Shown: positions 33,632-46,670, counted from the first letter of the stretch. The stretch is DNA of 64,000 bases from Capsicum annuum (GCF_002878395.1 NC_061115.1:158630518-158694517), one strand, 5' to 3'. The notes: generated from the sequence alone by a model not told the origin. Translations and numbers: made by a program.

Positions 33632-36515
33632 TGTCATGACCCAAAAATGAGGGTCATGATGGTGCTTGTCGCGACGTACCTTGATAAGTAAACCTATCAC
33701 TCAAACTGATACAAATAGAGAAAAAGAACAGAAATACCCAAGGTAATGCTTCTAGAATAAAGTCGAACCATATAAATAATCATAACAATGCGGAAAGAAC
33801 TTATCCAAAACACCAATCATGTCCAAAGCCAGGTGTCAATAGTGTAAGAACTACTAATATAATCCAAAAGTCAAATATATCAGAAAAATGACCACAAAGG
33901 AATAATAACTGTCTCCGAACACTAATAAAGACATAACTAGTATAGAAAGATAGAGGTGAACTTTGGACGCATGAATGTCCAACCGCTACCTTGGAAGCTC
34001 CAACAACCGCCTGAATCAAGTAAGCTGAGGCCCACTCGAGCTAGAACCTGCACCGAAAGGGTGCAATAGGCATGAGTACGGTCCACTTGTACTTAGTAGG
34101 TATCATAGGCCGACTAAGAAAAGTAGTAAATAACGCATACAAAATATACACTAAGGGCACGTCACTTGCAATCAGAAAATGTCCCACAATGGTAGCCCAC
34201 ATCGCTTGCACTAACAGTTCTAATATATCTCACATATATTGCAAAAACACAACAAGATATAGAACACAAGTATAGATTATGTCATATATAAAATAGCAAG
34301 AGAGAACATGTAGATACAAGATCATCAAATGCAAGTAAAGAAAGGTAAGACAAATTCATAGATGACAAGTCAATATGGCAATACAACACAATATAAACAC
34401 AATAAAGTAAGTGCAATGTATATGATAATGATGATGATAATGCACGAGGTTGTCGCACAACCTCCGGAATCATCGCATAATCCCTGTATATACCTATGAA
34501 TCCAAAACTTCCCGACTATAACCCATGAAGGGTTTGTCAACCCATATACAATCCACATATCTCATATCTCCTTTTCGGCACATCCCTCAAAAAGGATTTT
34601 ATAAGGTTTTACAATATTTTTAAAAAGGTGTTGCCAGTGTTTCTCAGATGTTGCCACGGTGGTACCAATGTTTCATGAATGAGTATGATATGAAAATTTA
34701 ATGCTCACACCCAATCATAATAAATATTTTCACAACCAACCACATGATATATTTCCACAACTAACCGCAATGATACATTTCCACAACCACATGAGCCAAT
34801 ATTCACTCGTTATTTTCATTTCATCCATGAATTTTCACATGTCTCATATGCCAATAAAGTATGAATATAATCACAATAAACCTATGGTACCACATTAAAC
34901 AATACAATACAATTACTCACATGTATTCAAGGCTATCAATGTCACATAAGACCCCACACGGTCAAACATATCACATAATATTTCAATTTCGACAATTACA
35001 TCACATATAGGCCCCCACACGGGAACAACACGTAGATAGTCATTTTTCATGATTAGTTCCCACCCTTAATATGCATTTTGTACCCTCATTTACTACCCAA
35101 TCCAATTTGAAGAGTTAAGCCATAACCTACCTCGAAAATCAAAATCGATCCGCTACACTTGAACCCGTGACCTTACTTTTCACGAACAATCCCGAACTTT
35201 ACTAAAAATATCAAATATGAAATCTGCGCGTCAAAACAAAACCAATGACACCCACATTGACTACTTTTGGTTAGGGGTCAAAACGCACCCCCAAAATAGG
35301 TTTCCAAAAAAGAAGGGCAAAATTGGAACTTTACTTCAAAAATATGTTCTCCATATTTTTAGGAACCTACAGCTGAAAACACAAGTTAAATCGAGTGAAA
35401 AATGGGGTTCAAATCGAAGAAAAACCATTTTTGAGCTTTACCAGGTAAAATTTTTGAAATCCAGGTTAAAATCAAGAATCGGAGTTGTTTTGAAGGTTAA
35501 ATTGATGAAAACCCAGTAATTATAAGACAAAAGTACTATTCAAGTGAAAATAAGTGAAATTTAGGCTTAAAAATCATGTCCTAAGATTTTTGGAGTTTTC
35601 AGAAATTTATCAAGAAATTACTAAGAAAATGAAAGAATTCTTACCTTAAATCCCTAATAAAACCAAGAAAAAAATGTTAATCTAGCTTTCCAAGCTCTCA
35701 CAAACTTCACTTTTAAGCTCTCAACTATTTAGGGTTTAACTCCTAAGAGGCAAGATGAAAAATGAGCAAAATAGGTAAAAAAAAATATTATTTATCAGTG
35801 CAGAAATCTGCACTGCTGTCTAAAACAAAAAATCTATGTTTTTTGTAACTCAATCTGGACTTCAACGGGGTGTCCGGGATTTGTTCGGAGTCTCATTTAT
35901 GCAAACAAACTATGCAACCACACTAAATTCGACGTTACGGACGCGATAGCGCTACCAGATTTTCCAGAAAAGTTCGTTTTCACAAAATTGACCCTCGAAA
36001 TCCGAAATCACATTTTTTCAAACCGAGGGTCGAAATGAGATTTAAAAGCCGTAAAATCATACCAAACATGCTAACACACTAAAATCGACATTCTAGATCT
36101 GTTGGGGAAGTCGGATTTTCTATACAAGGTCCTTTCAACCAAAAGTGGATCCCACACCCAACTTTCCAATTTTTCAACTTTCCGATCAATAGGTAGAAAT
36201 GAGCTCGGGTGAACCAGGACCCGAACCAAGGGTCTACCTAGACTAAAATCGATATTCCAGAGCTGTTGGCGCAGTCCGTTCGGTCATCCGTCGCACAGAT
36301 TAAAATATAACCACATAAGTCCAAAATAAGGCTCTCGAAGCCATCAAAAACCACAGTATTGCATAAATGATACCAAAATGCATAAAAAATTATGTCAACC
36401 ACTCCCACACCCCAGAAATACCATAATACAACTACGGGGGCAGGGGGGAATAAAACATTCAAATCATATAAAATCACAAATTTCACATATTTCATCAATT
36501 TTTTTGGTCGTTACA
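33632..36515 (-). repeat. Tekay 5' LTR, 2,884 bp
   Basis: Partner of 26,277-29,152. On the - strand it starts TGTAACGACC at 36,515 and ends GGGTCATGACA at 33,632. It would carry the element's promoter. It differs from the 3' LTR by scattered substitutions and by small insertions such as the shorter poly-A run near 35,777. Confidence 0.93.
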
Positions 36516-36583
36516 CTTTATGTGGTGTTATCTATTATTTTAATAATTAATATATTTCCTATAAGATATGTACTATTTATTCA

Positions 36584-37456
36584 TCTCTATCTATAATATA
36601 TTAAAAGTGTTAAGACCCTTAGAAAAGTAATTTTAACTTTTTACTCTTTATTAAAATACTCCACAATAGATAAAGTTATTTTTTTACTTATATATTTTAA
36701 TTATTTTTATAAGATTCAAAATTAAAGAATCCTAAAAAAATATGGTAAGGATTTTCTTAATCCTAAAATACATGGTAACGATTTTCTTACTTTTCCTTAT
36801 TTGAAATTAAAAAAAAAAAAATTACTTAGGATTCAATTGTTACATACATATATTTGATGTACAAGTCAAACATAAACTGAGACACAACAACGGCACAATC
36901 AAAGGGTTCTCTCCTCTTCTTCTTCTTTTTTCTTTAATTTTTTCTAATTTATGTGTTTTACGTGTTGTGAATTAGATATATATATTATAATTTGAATTTT
37001 CTTTCTGTGTTTCTTTGTGTTGCATATATAATAAAAAATAATTACATTGGATCAACAACGAAGAGACTACGCCAGGAATAAAAAATCGCACACGAGGTAC
37101 CTTTGCTAGAAGTTCTTTGCCATATTACATATATAAATAAATTACTTTTAATTTGTTGATAGAATACAATTTCAGTGAGTTTAAGGTAATAAGGCAAACA
37201 TGATAATAATATATTAGGTAAAGCAGGATGAAATAACACAAAAAAAAAAAAAAAAAAAAAAACACTGATCTACAGTTGTGTATTGGTTCAAATTTTATTT
37301 TCTTAAAAAAGAACTTTTTTAAAAACAAAATACTTTTATTTTCTGGCTACATGCAATGTCTAATTACAGTATATAAAAATAGAATAGTGGGATATATTAA
37401 TTGTTAAATTAAATTATCTATGTAGAATTTGAATCATACTAAATAGTATCTTTAAA
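36584..37456 (+). mobile_element. Helitron-like 5' end fragment and AT-rich spacer
   Basis: Begins TCTCTATCTATAATATATTA followed by AAAGTGTTAAG, the typical 5' start of plant non-autonomous Helitrons (TC after a host A). No matching hairpin 3' end is found before the next copy, so this copy is truncated or interrupted. The remainder holds CT-rich and poly-A tracts and no gene. Confidence 0.5.
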
Positions 37457-38803
37457 TCTATAATCTATAATCTATAATCTATATCTATAATCTATAATTC
37501 TATATCTATAATCTATAGTTATGATATATTAAAAGTGTGAAGTACCTTAAATAAGTGATTTGAACTTTTTGCCCTTCATTAAAATACTCCTCAATAGACA
37601 AAATCGTCTTTTCACTTTATTTAAAAAATAATTATCATTAAATTATTATTCAAATATTTAGAATAGGAAAAAAAAAAAAAAAGGAAGAATCTCATACCTA
37701 TAAGAAATTAAATATAATGTGCCAACTTTTTCATTAGGAGTCCTACATAACTTTTTAGGGGAAAACCCTATCTATGGAAAGGAAAAAAAATTTAAAAAAA
37801 AAAACAAAATTTATATTAAAAAAAATGTATGGCGGATTTTTAGGGAAACTTTTAGGGAAAAAAAAGTTGTGCGTGTGTGTGGAAAGGGTAAAGAACAAAA
37901 AATAAAATTTATATTAAAAAAATTACGTAAGACAGGTTTTTAAGTAAAGTTTTAGGAGCAATTTTTTTATACATATATATATATAAACTCCTAAAATAAA
38001 CGTAACTCTTGAAATATATGGAAGGAGAATCAATTAATATTTTTCTTTGTACTGGTCAATTAGAAAAATTCCCCTATATAGGACTCTGTTAAGTAAAACT
38101 TCTATAAGTATTTATATTGAGATGCACGTTAAACTAGAAAAGAAATCGGTTTACCTATTGAAAAAATATGATTGATGATCATCAACTTGATTCGGTTGCA
38201 TGTCACATTCTTTAGGGTCAAAATTTTTGCTCAGACAAAAATTATTTTCATCAAAATTGAAGTTTTGTGATCACTATTGTATTATTTTGTTGTAGTTTAC
38301 AGGCCGTAGATGAATTTACAGGTGGTAGATGAATGTCGGTCGACTCTAAGGAATTTTTTAAGGTAAATATTAAGTTTAGTTGTTTTGTTTTGATATTTCT
38401 GTTTTGAGAATTTTTTAGTGTGTAAAGGTTAGTTTTAGTTGTATTATTTTGATGTTAGTTTTAGTTGTATTATTTTGATATCTCTATTATTGTATTATTT
38501 TGTTATAGTTTACAGGTGGTAGATGAGTGTCAGACGACTTTGAAAATTTTTTGTTTAAAGGTTAGATTTAATTGTATTGTTGTGATGTCTCTGTCATCGT
38601 ATTGTTTTGTTGCAGTTTACAGGTGGTAGATGAATGTCGATCGGCTTTGAGAATTTTTTTTGGTAAATGTTAGGTTTAATTAAATAAATTCTCCATCTAT
38701 ACATATTTAAAAAATGTTGAATTTAATTATTATATTTATCTTTATTAATGTTTGAACTAATTAAAGCGAGGTACACGCGCGAGGCGCGTACACCTAAACT
38801 AGT
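37457..38803 (+). mobile_element. Non-autonomous Helitron, copy with clear 3' end
   Basis: It starts within a TCTATAA-repeat run (37,457-37,520), then has TATATTAAAAGTGTGAAG. It ends with a GC-rich hairpin (GGTACACGCGC...GCGCGTACACC, 38,770-38,793) and CTAGT at 38,799-38,803. Hairpin plus CTRR and insertion before T define Helitron 3' ends. It carries no Rep/helicase. Internally it holds three copies of a TTTACAGGTGGTAGATGA unit (near 38,297, 38,499 and 38,617). Confidence 0.7.
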
Positions 38804-39278
38804 TATATTAAAAGTGTGAAGGGCCTTATAAATCACGTTTAAACTTTTTACCCTTTATTAAAAGTTTTTCCTTTAGATAAAATCATGTTTTCGCATATTC
38901 GATTTAAATTACAAATTCAATAAATCAATATAAATTTGGTCGAAAGTACAAATGCACAATCAATATCTTATTCTAACTAAATATGAACAAACAAAAACAA
39001 AAATCCTATACAAAACTAATAAATCAATATGTATTCCTAAATTAGCGTGTAAAAAGGAAAAAAAGGTGTCCTAATGAAAAACCTCAAAGTGAAAAAAATT
39101 GTGAAAAGTAAAAAAAAAATATGTATTAGCGTATTAGATACAAAATCCTTTGAAGAGTATAATTTGTGTGAAGGTAATTTAAATAATTTATTTTTACTTT
39201 TATGTACACAAAAATTAAAATCCTATTCTAACTAAATTATAACATACAGGTTCATATTCAACCCCAGAAAAAAACTAA
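38804..39278 (+). mobile_element. Helitron fragment inserted at the 3' end of the preceding copy
   Basis: Directly after CTAGT the sequence TATATTAAAAGTGTGAAGGG begins another 5' Helitron region, with the TTTAAACTTTTTACCCTTTA block shared with the other copies. No 3' hairpin is seen, so it is 3'-truncated. No gene. Confidence 0.5.
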
Positions 39279-39525
39279 TCTTATCTATAATTTATAATTT
39301 ATATCTATAATATATTAAAAAAAAATACTCAAACACTTCTACAAATATTGATATGCACGTTAAATTAGAGAAAAAATCAATTTACTTATTGAAAAAATAT
39401 GCTAGATGCTCATCTAACTTGATTCGGTTGCATGTCTAGATTGGTGATGCTTAATTTTCTAACACTCAACTTCTTCACTATTTGTCAATATAATAGAATT
39501 CAACGTCTATGTATGTGTGTGTGTG

Positions 39526-39573
<48 letters not shown>

Positions 39574-40158
39574 CTTTTTATCTATTTAATTTTTTCGTGT
39601 GAAAAAATTCGCTCAGACAAGAATTATTTTCATCAAAATTGAAGTTTTGTGATCAGTATTGTATTATTTTGTTGCAGTTTACAGGATAAATTTACAGGTG
39701 GTAGATGAATGTCGGTCGACATTGAGAATTTTTTTTTAGGTAAAGGTTAGGTTTAATTGTATTATTTTTATATCTCTGTTTTAAGAATTTTTTTTGTGTA
39801 AAGGTAAAGTTTAGTTGTATTATTTTGATATCTCTATTATCGTATTATTTTGTTATAGTTTACAGGTGGTAGATGAGTGTCAGACGGCTTTGAGAAAAAA
39901 TTTGTGTAAAGATTAGATTTAATTATATTATTTTGTTCATCGTATTGTTTTATTGCAGTTTACAGGTGGTAGATGAATGTCGATCACTTTGACCATTTTT
40001 TGTGGTAAAAGTTAAGATTTAATTAAATAAATTCTCCAAAAGATGTTGAATTTAATTGTTGTATTCATCTTTATTATTTAAATAAATATCTATTTAGTGT
40101 AACGTTTGAATTCAATAAAGTGAGGTACACACGAGGCGCGTACACCTAAACTACTAGT
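39279..40158 (+). mobile_element. Non-autonomous Helitron, second copy with 3' hairpin
   Basis: Same family as 37,457-38,803. It shares the GATATGCACGTTAAA block, the three TTTACAGGTGGTAGATGA units (near 39,690, 39,858 and 39,958) and the 3' end GGTACACACGAGGCGCGTAC followed by ACC and CTAGT at 40,154-40,158. A TG/TA microsatellite at 39,513-39,570 lies inside. Confidence 0.65.
39513..39570. repeat. (GT)n-(AT)n microsatellite
   Basis: A short GT run merging into about 22 AT dinucleotides; likely length-variable. Confidence 0.9.
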
Positions 40159-42757
40159 ATTCATAATTGAATAACCCAACTTGTATGGTGCACGTTCTTT
40201 TTTTTTTTTTTTTTGTTAAGTTTAAATGTAGGTAACCTCCCTATTCACAATAGAATATGTTAAAAATATATAGATATTTAACATTTTATATTTTAAAATT
40301 CAATTTTTCTTTCAAAGATTAAAGAGAAAAAACTGTTTATGAATAATCGAGATTTGAAATCAGTTATTTTTTATAAATAAAAAGTGTAGAAACTTTTATC
40401 ACAACATTATTTCTTATTTGTTTTAAGATTTATTTTCATTTGTCTTAATTTGAATGAAATTTAAATTTATGGATTTTTTTTGTTATTTATAGTATTTTAT
40501 AAAATTTATATTTTTTTATCTTTTAATTATTCTCAACTTTACTATTAAAAATACAGTAAAAAAAAATTAAATATAATTACAAAATTTGATTTTTTTAAAA
40601 AAAAATTGAGAAATTAAAAATAACCACTAACTAATTATTACCTAACTAACTAATTCTTGTACTAAAAATAACATATGGCTTTATGACATGCTTTCACTTT
40701 GCAATATATTAGGCGAGACTTTCTTGCTATTTAGTATATATACTAATATATGTTCCCATGCGATGTGCGGATTGTTTAGAAAAATGTGTGAGCAAAAGTA
40801 GAGAGTCTAAAAGCATTTCTTAATAGATAATATATTAGTACAACAAAATTAAAACTTTAGGACTAAGAACTATAATGTTTAAATCCAACAAAATTAATAT
40901 TTGAACTCTACAATATAGGCAAAAAAAAAAAAAAGATCAACTTGACAATTAACTTGATTTTATCAACACGAAAGAAAAATAAATGTGCATAAATTCACTA
41001 ACAAATTATTTTTACTTAGAACTCCATCTTTCATCTTGAGTAAAATTTGTGTATTATCGGCCTTCTTCAATCAATTTTAATGTCTATTAGGTTGCTACAT
41101 TACTTCATGCTTTCTATAGAATGAATGTGCTATCCAAAAATTAATCAAAATCTTTCAATTAAAACTAAATTCTAAATGCGCAGGACATAATTCAAACTTA
41201 TATAAAAATAAGAGAGGATACATTATCAAATTTGATGCTAAAGGCATAACATAATAAATGAATAAATTATGTATGTTTATTTTCAAAAGACAATACAGGT
41301 ACACATACCTTAAGAGTATTGAATTTCATTTATTTATTAAATCTATATTTGTGATGAAATTGATTTTTTCCAAATAAATAAATAAATAGGGCCAAAAATT
41401 GTAGAGGAGCAGGATCCGAAGATCCTTTGAAGAGACATCACAAAATAATAGTACACCAATTTAAAATTTAAATGACTATACCATATTGACATAGAATTAA
41501 TATGATGTTATGGTATATCATCAGTTATGTCTAACATTTTTCGTTCATTTAATTCTAAAAGTGCTCCTTTTCGACTTGCAATTCAAATAAGAATGCAAAA
41601 GATATTGCACATACTTTACTCTAATCAAATATCAATATGATAATACATTATTCTTAATTATGTTCAGCAATTTTAATGTGCATGAAATTTGAAGAATAGA
41701 AATAACGTTCTAGTGAGTTGAGGTTATGAGGATTAGGATGTATGGATTGTTAGTGTTTAAATTAAGAGTTATCAATTTTTTGAGGTTTTTTTTTAATTTT
41801 TTTTTTAAATTTTTTATAAATCATAAGTAAAATAATACAAATATTTACATTTATTTCATGTATCTTAAAAAATATATTTTATATTAAATTTCAATTCTAA
41901 AATATTTGGGATGTGGATAATGATATTTAGTTTAATGTAATAAAAATAAAGTTGAGAAGATGTAACTATTTTGAATTCCAAAATTAAATTTTAATACTTT
42001 AAATATGTACGTGAGAAAGTAACTGAATGTTTTAGTTAGTTGTATTTTTTAAAATGATTATGTAGTTCCTACATTATTGAAGCATTGTCTTAAAATTAGG
42101 TCATATATATTGATGCAGTAAATACCTAATTACTATCAGTTGTGTCTATCATGTTAAATTCATTTAATTTTAAAAGTGCTCATTTTCGCTATCTAACCCA
42201 AATGAGAATGCAAAAGACAAAAAAAAAATAAAAAAAATCTTACATTTAGATTCTACAATTATAATAATGAACATAATTTACTTGTATCAAATATAATTAG
42301 CAATATAATTATATAAATAATAATATTTGATAATATATTTGTCGAATATTTTTGTTATATTAGAAATAATATAAACAATAATTGAATAAATAGTCAAAAT
42401 TCATAGTTTAGGAATATTAATTTATTATTTGTGGCTTATAAATTATACGGTATAAATGTATCCAAAAGGGCTCTAATTAAATAAAATTAGTTATCTTCAG
42501 AAAAAATTAGAAGAACACGAAAAGAGTCTACAAATGTGCTTTAAGTGTAACTCATTTTGCTATGATGTGATTGTTTTATAGTAGCTACAACATAAATAAT
42601 AAGAATAACACATATAAATACATTTTATGATGACAATTGAAACTATTTATTTATGTATTTAAAGTTCTAATTCATCGAGTTAAGACTTGATACACAATAT
42701 TCTAACTTTTTTGTCATAATTTTTGTTGCTTCTTCTCGTCCTTTGAATCTTCAAATG

Positions 42758-42947
42758 CGGGTATATATAAAATACTTTTATGATCATCGTTATGACAACT
42801 GAATCTATTTTCATCAAAATGCTAGAATATCTTTAACAAGTGTTCCACAATTCGGGTATATATAAAATACTTTTATGATCATCGTTATGACAACTGAATC
42901 TATTTTCATCAAAAAGGTAGAATATCTTTAACAAGTGTTCCACAATT
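42758..42947. repeat. 95-bp tandem duplication
   Basis: Two nearly identical 95-bp units (42,758-42,852 and 42,853-42,947), each starting CGGGTATATATAAAATACTT. They differ at a few bases near ATCAAAATGC / ATCAAAAAGG. Confidence 0.9.
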
Positions 42948-43075
42948 TTAAAATTTAAAAATCTATAACAAATAAAATTTTACTGTCGAATTAATCCCTT
43001 TCAATAGAGGCATTAATATAACAAATATTCTTCAATTGAAGATATTAAATTAAAAGTAAATCAGTATAACTAAAA

Positions 43076-43141
43076 TCTGAAAGAATCCTTATATATTAAT
43101 CAATCGAATCTGAAAGAATCCTTATATATTAATCAATCGTA
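43076..43141. repeat. 33-bp tandem duplication
   Basis: Two adjacent copies of a unit beginning TCTGAAAGAATCCTTATATA and ending in ATCAATCG. Confidence 0.9.
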
Positions 43142-44195
43142 TCAATATTAATCCAGAATAGTAGTACATGTAAAACAAGGTCCACGCTTTGGATCATTTT
43201 ATATCCAAACACAGTAAAATTTTGAAAACAACATAATTAAAATAAAAATAAAAAGTATAATGCTAAATGTATAATTCTAAAAATCATATATATATATTTA
43301 CTTAAAAGTGAAAAAGAAAGAAGCAATACCTACATTTATTGTAATAATGATGATAAATTCATGAGTAAAAATGTAAAATACATTTAGAAAATGAAACACA
43401 AAAAACATAAAAGAAAGAAAAAAGAGAAACAAATTTCCATATATCTTGAGAATGGCTTACAGTTGTATGGAATCGGAAGACAAAAATCTTACATATATTT
43501 TCAGAAGACACATGATCGAAAGTTGTAACTACTTTTAATTTAAATTGAAATAATTAATTTACACATAACTACTACTCATTTCAAATTTTGAATACTAATT
43601 TGTAACCACTTCTAGAGCTCTAGTTCATTGAAAATTATGGTTGTGGAATATTTATATTTTGTTTGATAATTACGGTATGGAATATTTAGGTTAGTTAAAT
43701 TGATTTTAATCTTTTAATTATTTTATCTTTTTACTTTTTTTGAAAAAAAATGTTAGGTGGTTGTGTGGGAGACGTGCCCGGAAAATGAGGACGGGAGTGA
43801 TGATGTGCATTAGGAGGTTTTGTTAGGTTTTTTCTTTTTTGGCTTTTCTTTATTTTTAATATTTGATTTATTAATATTGTTATCAGAAAAAGAAAAAATA
43901 CACGTGCCCTATCTTTTTACCTTTTCTAAATGCAGTTCAAAGTGAAAAATTATAGAATTTTTAGAGTCCAAAAATTTTATACAATTCGTAATAACCATCA
44001 CGATTAGAACTCTCCTATACTTCCTATTTTTATGGATGTAAGGTAAATGGAATATATTAGAATAGGTTATTTTAAGAATTTGTTCTCCATTTTGTCCCTT
44101 TTCTTCTTTTTTATTTAATTGATTGTATTAAAGGATAAAAAATACAAATATTAAAATATTAATTAATTATTTTACAGTGACAAATATAAGAAAAC

Positions 44196-44389
44196 TAATA
44201 AAAAAATAGTCGCGTAAAAAAATCTTGTTTGTATTCACAGAGTAGCGGCCTTATTTATATAGAGTTTCCCTAAGTCTATTCTACATACAAAATATATTCT
44301 ATTCTAGGATACAAAATATTATAGAAATATTGCATATCAAATATAGAAAATACAGTTTTCATCTTTTCTTATATGCATTGTGTCCAACA
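44196..44389 (-). repeat. Copia 3' LTR
   Basis: 194 bp. On the - strand it starts TGTTGGACACAATGCATATA. A TATA-like TATATAAATAAGGC box lies near 44,262-44,249. It is preceded by the polypurine tract TTGAGGGGGAG (44,400-44,390). Confidence 0.9.
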
Positions 44390-44399
44390 CTCCCCCTCA

Positions 44400-44940
44400 A
44401 GTTGGAGCATGTAGTCGATAAATGCTCAACTTGCAACAAAGAAAAAAAATTGTGGGTGATCCAAAGCTTTAGTGAATATGTAAGCGAGTTGAAAACGTGT
44501 ACCCACATAAGCTGTAGCAATATTTTTCTCAATAAGCTGCTCGCGAACATAGTGGCAATCAATTTCACTATGCTTGGTACTTTCGTGGAAAACTGAATTG
44601 ACCGCAATATGCAGAGTAGCCTGGTTGTCACAAACAACTACATAGGTTGCTGATGAAACACCCCTAATGACGCTAAGAAGGACTTGAGCCAAACGAGCTC
44701 AGATGTGGTGGTTGCCATAAACCTATACTCAACCTCTATAGAGGAACGTGATATAGTAGGTTGTTTTTTTATTTTTCAAGAGATCGACGAGTTTCCTAAG
44801 AGAATAAAATAGCCAGTTAAAGACTGACGTGTCAAAAGGCAACTAGCCCAATTAGAGTCACAAAATGCATATAACTGCAGATTGCTATCATTTGAGAAGA
44901 AAAGTCCTTGGCTGGGGCTATTCTTTAAATATTTCAAACT
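44400..44940 (-). pseudogene. Copia RNase H
   Basis: The piece 44,692-44,426 carries [32 protein letters not shown] and AYIFTKAL, the conserved C-terminal blocks of copia RNase H. The upstream half is frameshifted (an LLWLPFD-like region near 44,840). Confidence 0.85.
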
Positions 44941-45905
44941 CTTAAGGCAGCATCATAGTGTTCAACTCTAGGAGCCTAAAGGAACTGAGATAAGATATGA
45001 ATAGAATAACAAATTTTTGGTCTAGTAATTGTGAGGTAAATAAGACATCCCATTAAGCGACAATAACTGTTGGAATCAACACATAACTCGCCTGTAGCAA
45101 GGCCAAGTCGATGGTTTTGAACCATCGGATTGGAGACAAGTTTAGCTCCCAAAAGTTCTACTTCAGATAAAATATTCAGAGTGTATTTTCGTTGACACAG
45201 AAAAAGACCCTTCTTATTATGAGCAAACTCGACTCCTAAAAAATATTTCAAGGGTCCAAGATCTTTAAGGCAAAAACAATCTGCCAAATACTACCTGAAT
45301 ATAGAGCAAGCTTTTGAATTATTTTCAACAACCAGTAAGTCATCAACATACACTAGAACTCCAAGAAAAATTTTGCCCTTTTTGAGGGTGAACAAGGTAT
45401 GATCTGCGTGGGATTGAACAAACCCGTACTTACGGAGAACTATTGTTAATTTAGCGAACTAGTTGTGTAGACACTGTCGAAGTCCATAAAGGAATTTGCG
45501 CAATTTGCAAACCACATTCAACTGAGATGAGACATAACCTGGAGAAAGTTTCATGTAGACATCTTCATATAAATCTCCATGTAAAAAAGCATTATTGATA
45601 TTAATCTGGTGAATCTCCCATTTTTTAGAGACAACAACAGCGAGAAAAGTGCGAACAAAAACCATTTTAGCTACTGGGGCAAAAGTCCCTATGAAATCGA
45701 TGCCCTCTTCTTGTTCATTACCCTGAATTACCAATCGAGCCTTGTATCGCTCTATTGTACCATCAGAATTATACTTAATGTTATAGACCCACTTACTTTG
45801 AATAACTTTTTTACCATGGGAAAGAGGTACAAGAGACCATGTTTTGTTTTCCTCCAATGCATCAATCTCTTTTTGCATAGCATTCTGCCAATGAGGATCT
45901 TTCAT
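44941..45905 (-). pseudogene. Copia reverse transcriptase
   Basis: The piece 45,905-45,459 begins at a PHWQNAMQKEIDALEENKTW block and has KWVYNIKYNSDGTIERYKAR, FAPVAKM, NAFLHGDLYEDVYM and LYGLRQ. The polymerase box VYVDDLLV lies at about 45,353-45,333 in another frame. The piece 45,287-44,976 has DLGPLKYFLGVEFA and the QRKYTLNIL block. Stops near 45,458 and 45,290 split it. Confidence 0.88.
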
Positions 45906-45910
45906 TGTTT

Positions 45911-46670
45911 CTAAAAAAAGCGAAGCTCATTCCCCGAAGTAATAGAAGCAAGAAAATTTTTGTGGGCGGTAAAAAAATTATTACAAGTGAAAAATTTAGC
46001 AAGAGGATAAGGAGTACCTGAGGAGATCATTTGGCAAGATTGGGGCGAGATAGGCTGTTTTCTTCTACCAGAAATGCAAACATAATTCTGCAAGTGAGAA
46101 GGAGGTCGTTTTTCCCTATGACCATGACCTAAAGCTCCAGTCTCTAATGAAGAAATCCATGCACATTGAGAAGCACTGCCCATGTCCACAACATTATCAT
46201 GAGAGTTTCTATTTACAGTATCCATAATGATTTCCTGGTGCACATTCAAATTGTTACTGTCACGCAAAGGGAATTTCTGTTGGACGAGAAGGGATGTATC
46301 ATAAAAGGCCAGGGGTTCATCCTCTGTTGAGGCCTCAGATGTATCAATAGAGAATATATCAGTGTTGAACAAAAAAATATGTTCATAAAAAATGACATCC
46401 CGAGATACAAACATTTCTTTAGTCTCTAAATCATAAACTCGCCAACCCTTTTATCCATGGGGATATCCAAGAAAAATATATTTTCGACTCCTTGAAGCAA
46501 ATTTATTATTGATCCTAGGTTTGGAATGAGCATAACAAAGACAACCAAAACTCGAATGAAAGAAAGCACACCGCAGTCAAAACACATTCTCCCTAAAATT
46601 CAATAGGAAATTGTGCTTCAAATCATAATGCTCTAGCTACTTTAAGAATGTGTCTGTATTTTCTTTCAAC
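45911..46670 (-). pseudogene. Copia integrase C-terminal region and linker
   Basis: Around 46,440-46,390 the frame reads YDLETKEMFVSRDVIFYE, a hallmark of the copia integrase C-terminus. An acidic/Ser-rich linker follows to the RT. Stops split the region near 46,455 and upstream. Confidence 0.75.

Larger units (their letters stand above)
26277..36515 (-). mobile_element. Full-length Tekay/Del-type chromovirus (Ty3/gypsy), 10,239 bp
   Basis: Complete-length LTR retrotransposon on the - strand. It has LTRs at 33,632-36,515 (5') and 26,277-29,152 (3'), a primer-binding site, a polypurine tract and all pol domains in the order protease, RT, RNase H, integrase, chromodomain. CTTTA flanks it on both sides (26,272-26,276 and 36,516-36,520). 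LTRs near 2.9 kb, TGTAACGACC ends and a TTCGAGGACGAA block before the polypurine tract are features of the Tekay/Del clade. All coding regions are broken, so it is not autonomous. The LTRs differ at many sites, so the insertion is not recent. Confidence 0.93.
40159..44190. other. AT-rich noncoding region with small duplications
   Basis: About 4 kb with no believable gene. It contains poly-A/T tracts, a dispersed direct repeat (about 41,523-41,604 and 42,135-42,215, sharing the CATTTAATT...AAAAGTGCTC block), two short tandem duplications, and a sequence near 40,755-40,778 (CCCATGCGATGTGCGG) that resembles a decayed Helitron end on the - strand. Confidence 0.6.

Noticed and set aside
36595..36735. 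Possible functional promoter (TATA-rich)
   Set aside because: TATA-like strings belong to the Helitron 5' end and AT-rich background; no gene follows.
43620..43910. Possible repeat pair with 49,300-49,500 (GTGAGGATAGGAGTG-type block)
   Set aside because: Only short similarity visible by eye on either side of the copia element; not enough to call a repeat.
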